From contig JAEWNN010000074.1 in the NCBI GenBank assembly GCA_023457035.1, positions 1-5,815 on the forward strand: a DNA stretch of 5,815 nucleotides. Reading direction: 5' to 3'. The position numbers and the translations under genes were made by a program. The stretch comes from Verrucomicrobiota bacterium. GTDB lineage: Bacteria > Verrucomicrobiota > Verrucomicrobiia > Opitutales > Opitutaceae. Within the stretch, counting starts at the first letter, position 1, and the number at the start of each line of letters is the position of its first letter. This document shows positions 4,924 to 5,815 of this stretch, piece after piece. The notes below the pieces were generated by a model. The model was not told where the DNA came from, searched no databases, and saw only the letters and a list, made by a program, of their open reading frames with translations.

Positions 4924-5815
4924 ATGGAAAACAACCAGCAGCCCTCCTCCCCCGCCGCGGCCAACCAGCAGCCCGTCCAGTCTCAACAGCCCCAGGGCCA
5001 GCAGCAGCCCGCCGCCAACGAGATCCGAGTGAAGGGCGTCCTCGACCTCACCAACGACCGTGCCGGCTCCCTCGTCGACCCGGCCAAGGGCGGCAAGATC
5101 CGCCCCACCGACCCCTATCTCCCGAAGGAGCTCGTCCGCCGCTTCAAGCTCAAGCAGGGCAGCTACATCGAGGCCACCGCCACGCCCGACCCTCGTTTCC
5201 CGAATCCGAAGATCCGATTCATCGAGAAGATCGATGGCGTCGCCGTCGAGGAGCGCATGCGCATGATCGACTTCACCCAGCTCACCACCATCACGCCGGA
5301 CAAGTGGATCAAGCTGGAGAGCAGCGATCATCGCATGACCGTGCGCGCGATGGACCTGTTCTGCCCGGTCGGCAAAGGCACCCGCGGTCTCATCGTCGCC
5401 CCGCCGCGCACCGGCAAGACCACGCTGCTGCGCGACATCGCCTTCGGCGCGCTCGAGAACCATCCCGAGCTGCACGTCATGATCCTGCTCGTCGACGAAC
5501 GCCCCGAGGAGGTCACCGATTTCCGCCGCAACGTCCCCGGCGCCGAGGTGTGGGCTTCCTCCAACGACGAGCCGCTCCAAAACCACCTCCGCGTCGCCGA
5601 TCTCTGCATCGAGCGCGCCAAGCGCCTCGTCGAGACCGGCCGCCACGTGATGATCTTGCTCGACTCGATCACCCGCTTGGCCCGCGCTCACAACAACGCC
5701 CGCTCCGGCGGCAAGACGATGTCGGGCGGCGTCGATTCCCGCGCCCTCGAGAAGCCGCGCCAGCTCTTCGCCGCCGCGCGCAACACTGAGGAGGCCGGCA
5801 GCCTCACCATCCTCG
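4924..5815 (+). CDS. rho: Transcription termination factor Rho, C-terminus beyond window
   Basis: Rho is the hexameric RNA-dependent ATPase that releases RNA from transcribing polymerase. The window holds residues 1-297 of a protein usually about 420 long. Residues 1-32 form a Gln/Pro-rich tail (11 Gln). Residues 34 to about 110 align with the RNA-binding cold-shock-like domain (PYLPKELVRRFKLKQG at 64-79 matches the E. coli IYVSPSQIRRFNLRTG segment). The ATPase core follows: RGLIVAPPRTGKTTLL (154-169, Walker A with Lys165-Thr166), LLVDERPEEVTD (188-199, catalytic Glu192), ILLDSITRLARA (244-255, Walker B Asp247), the Q-loop region (257-273) and AAARNTEEAGSLTIL (283-297). The ATG at 4924 is the only ordinary start in frame after a TGA at 4843-4845, and it has no visible ribosome site. 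Oddities: no N-terminal helical bundle, no aromatic RNP1 motif, and Arg162 where E. coli has Lys181. Identity is certain; the missing end holds the R-loop and arginine finger. Confidence 0.97.
   Translation, partial: MENNQQPSSPAAANQQPVQSQQPQGQQQPAANEIRVKGVLDLTNDRAGSLVDPAKGGKIRPTDPYLPKELVRRFKLKQGSYIEATATPDPRFPNPKIRFIEKIDGVAVEERMRMIDFTQLTTITPDKWIKLESSDHRMTVRAMDLFCPVGKGTRGLIVAPPRTGKTTLLRDIAFGALENHPELHVMILLVDERPEEVTDFRRNVPGAEVWASSNDEPLQNHLRVADLCIERAKRLVETGRHVMILLDSITRLARAHNNARSGGKTMSGGVDSRALEKPRQLFAAARNTEEAGSLTIL

Noticed and set aside
4921..5691. Long open frame on the minus strand opposite rho (256 residues)
   Set aside because: It is antisense to a certain rho gene, and its acidic/Ala/Gly-rich translation is what the complement of a GC-rich coding frame produces. 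No family features are visible.
4842..5789. Plus-strand frame of 315 residues starting with TTG just upstream of rho
   Set aside because: It runs through the rho gene in another frame and its Arg/Pro-rich translation shows no domain. The rho frame carries every Rho motif.
1..5815. CRISPR arrays, tRNA or rRNA genes, insertion sequences and attachment sites
   Set aside because: I looked for regular direct repeats, transposase-like proteins, terminal inverted repeats and cloverleaf-like segments and saw none. Nearly the whole window is accounted for by the seven genes.

Overview
The window is GC-rich and fully coding apart from one divergent spacer of about 310 bases. Two transcription units diverge from that spacer. 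Leftward (minus strand) runs a tight run of six genes that all encode type IV pilin-like (pseudopilin) proteins. Rightward (plus strand) begins the gene for transcription termination factor Rho, cut off by the window end. The Rho variant, the two GspG-like proteins with an Ala-Phe processing site, and the large PilX-like protein with a 'YWVGDEGVK' motif resemble what I recall from Verrucomicrobiota, possibly Opitutales. This placement is an inference without a database search.

Left unit, in transcription order: two GspG-like proteins (4611-3928 and 3931-3269), a GspH/FimT-like protein (3272-2604), a GspI/PilV-like protein (2600-2085), a GspJ/PilW-like protein (2088-1033) and a GspK/PilX-like protein (1036 to beyond the left edge). 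The order G-G-H-I-J-K matches the canonical pseudopilin order of type II secretion operons, with the G gene doubled. Four of the five junctions are ATGA stop/start overlaps; the fifth is a 3-base gap with its own GGAG ribosome site. The products should be cleaved by a prepilin peptidase and assembled into a short fibre in the inner membrane and periplasm. The G-like proteins would form the shaft and the H-I-J-K set the tip. No secretin, ATPase, platform protein or peptidase gene is visible, so the cargo and the assembly engine are unknown. The last four genes may also correspond to the four-gene 'Verru_Chthon cassette' described for Verrucomicrobia.

The spacer (4612-4923) holds a run of nine C, a 10-base palindrome, a plausible sigma-70 promoter facing rho, a GC-rich hairpin in the presumed rho leader, and a C-rich, G-poor stretch reaching the rho start. 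The last of these suggests rho could control its own transcription.

Right unit: Rho (4924 to the end) has a complete set of ATPase motifs. Its N-terminus is unusual: the helical bundle found in E. coli Rho is missing and replaced by a short Gln-rich tail, and the aromatic RNP1 motif of the RNA-binding domain is not recognisable.
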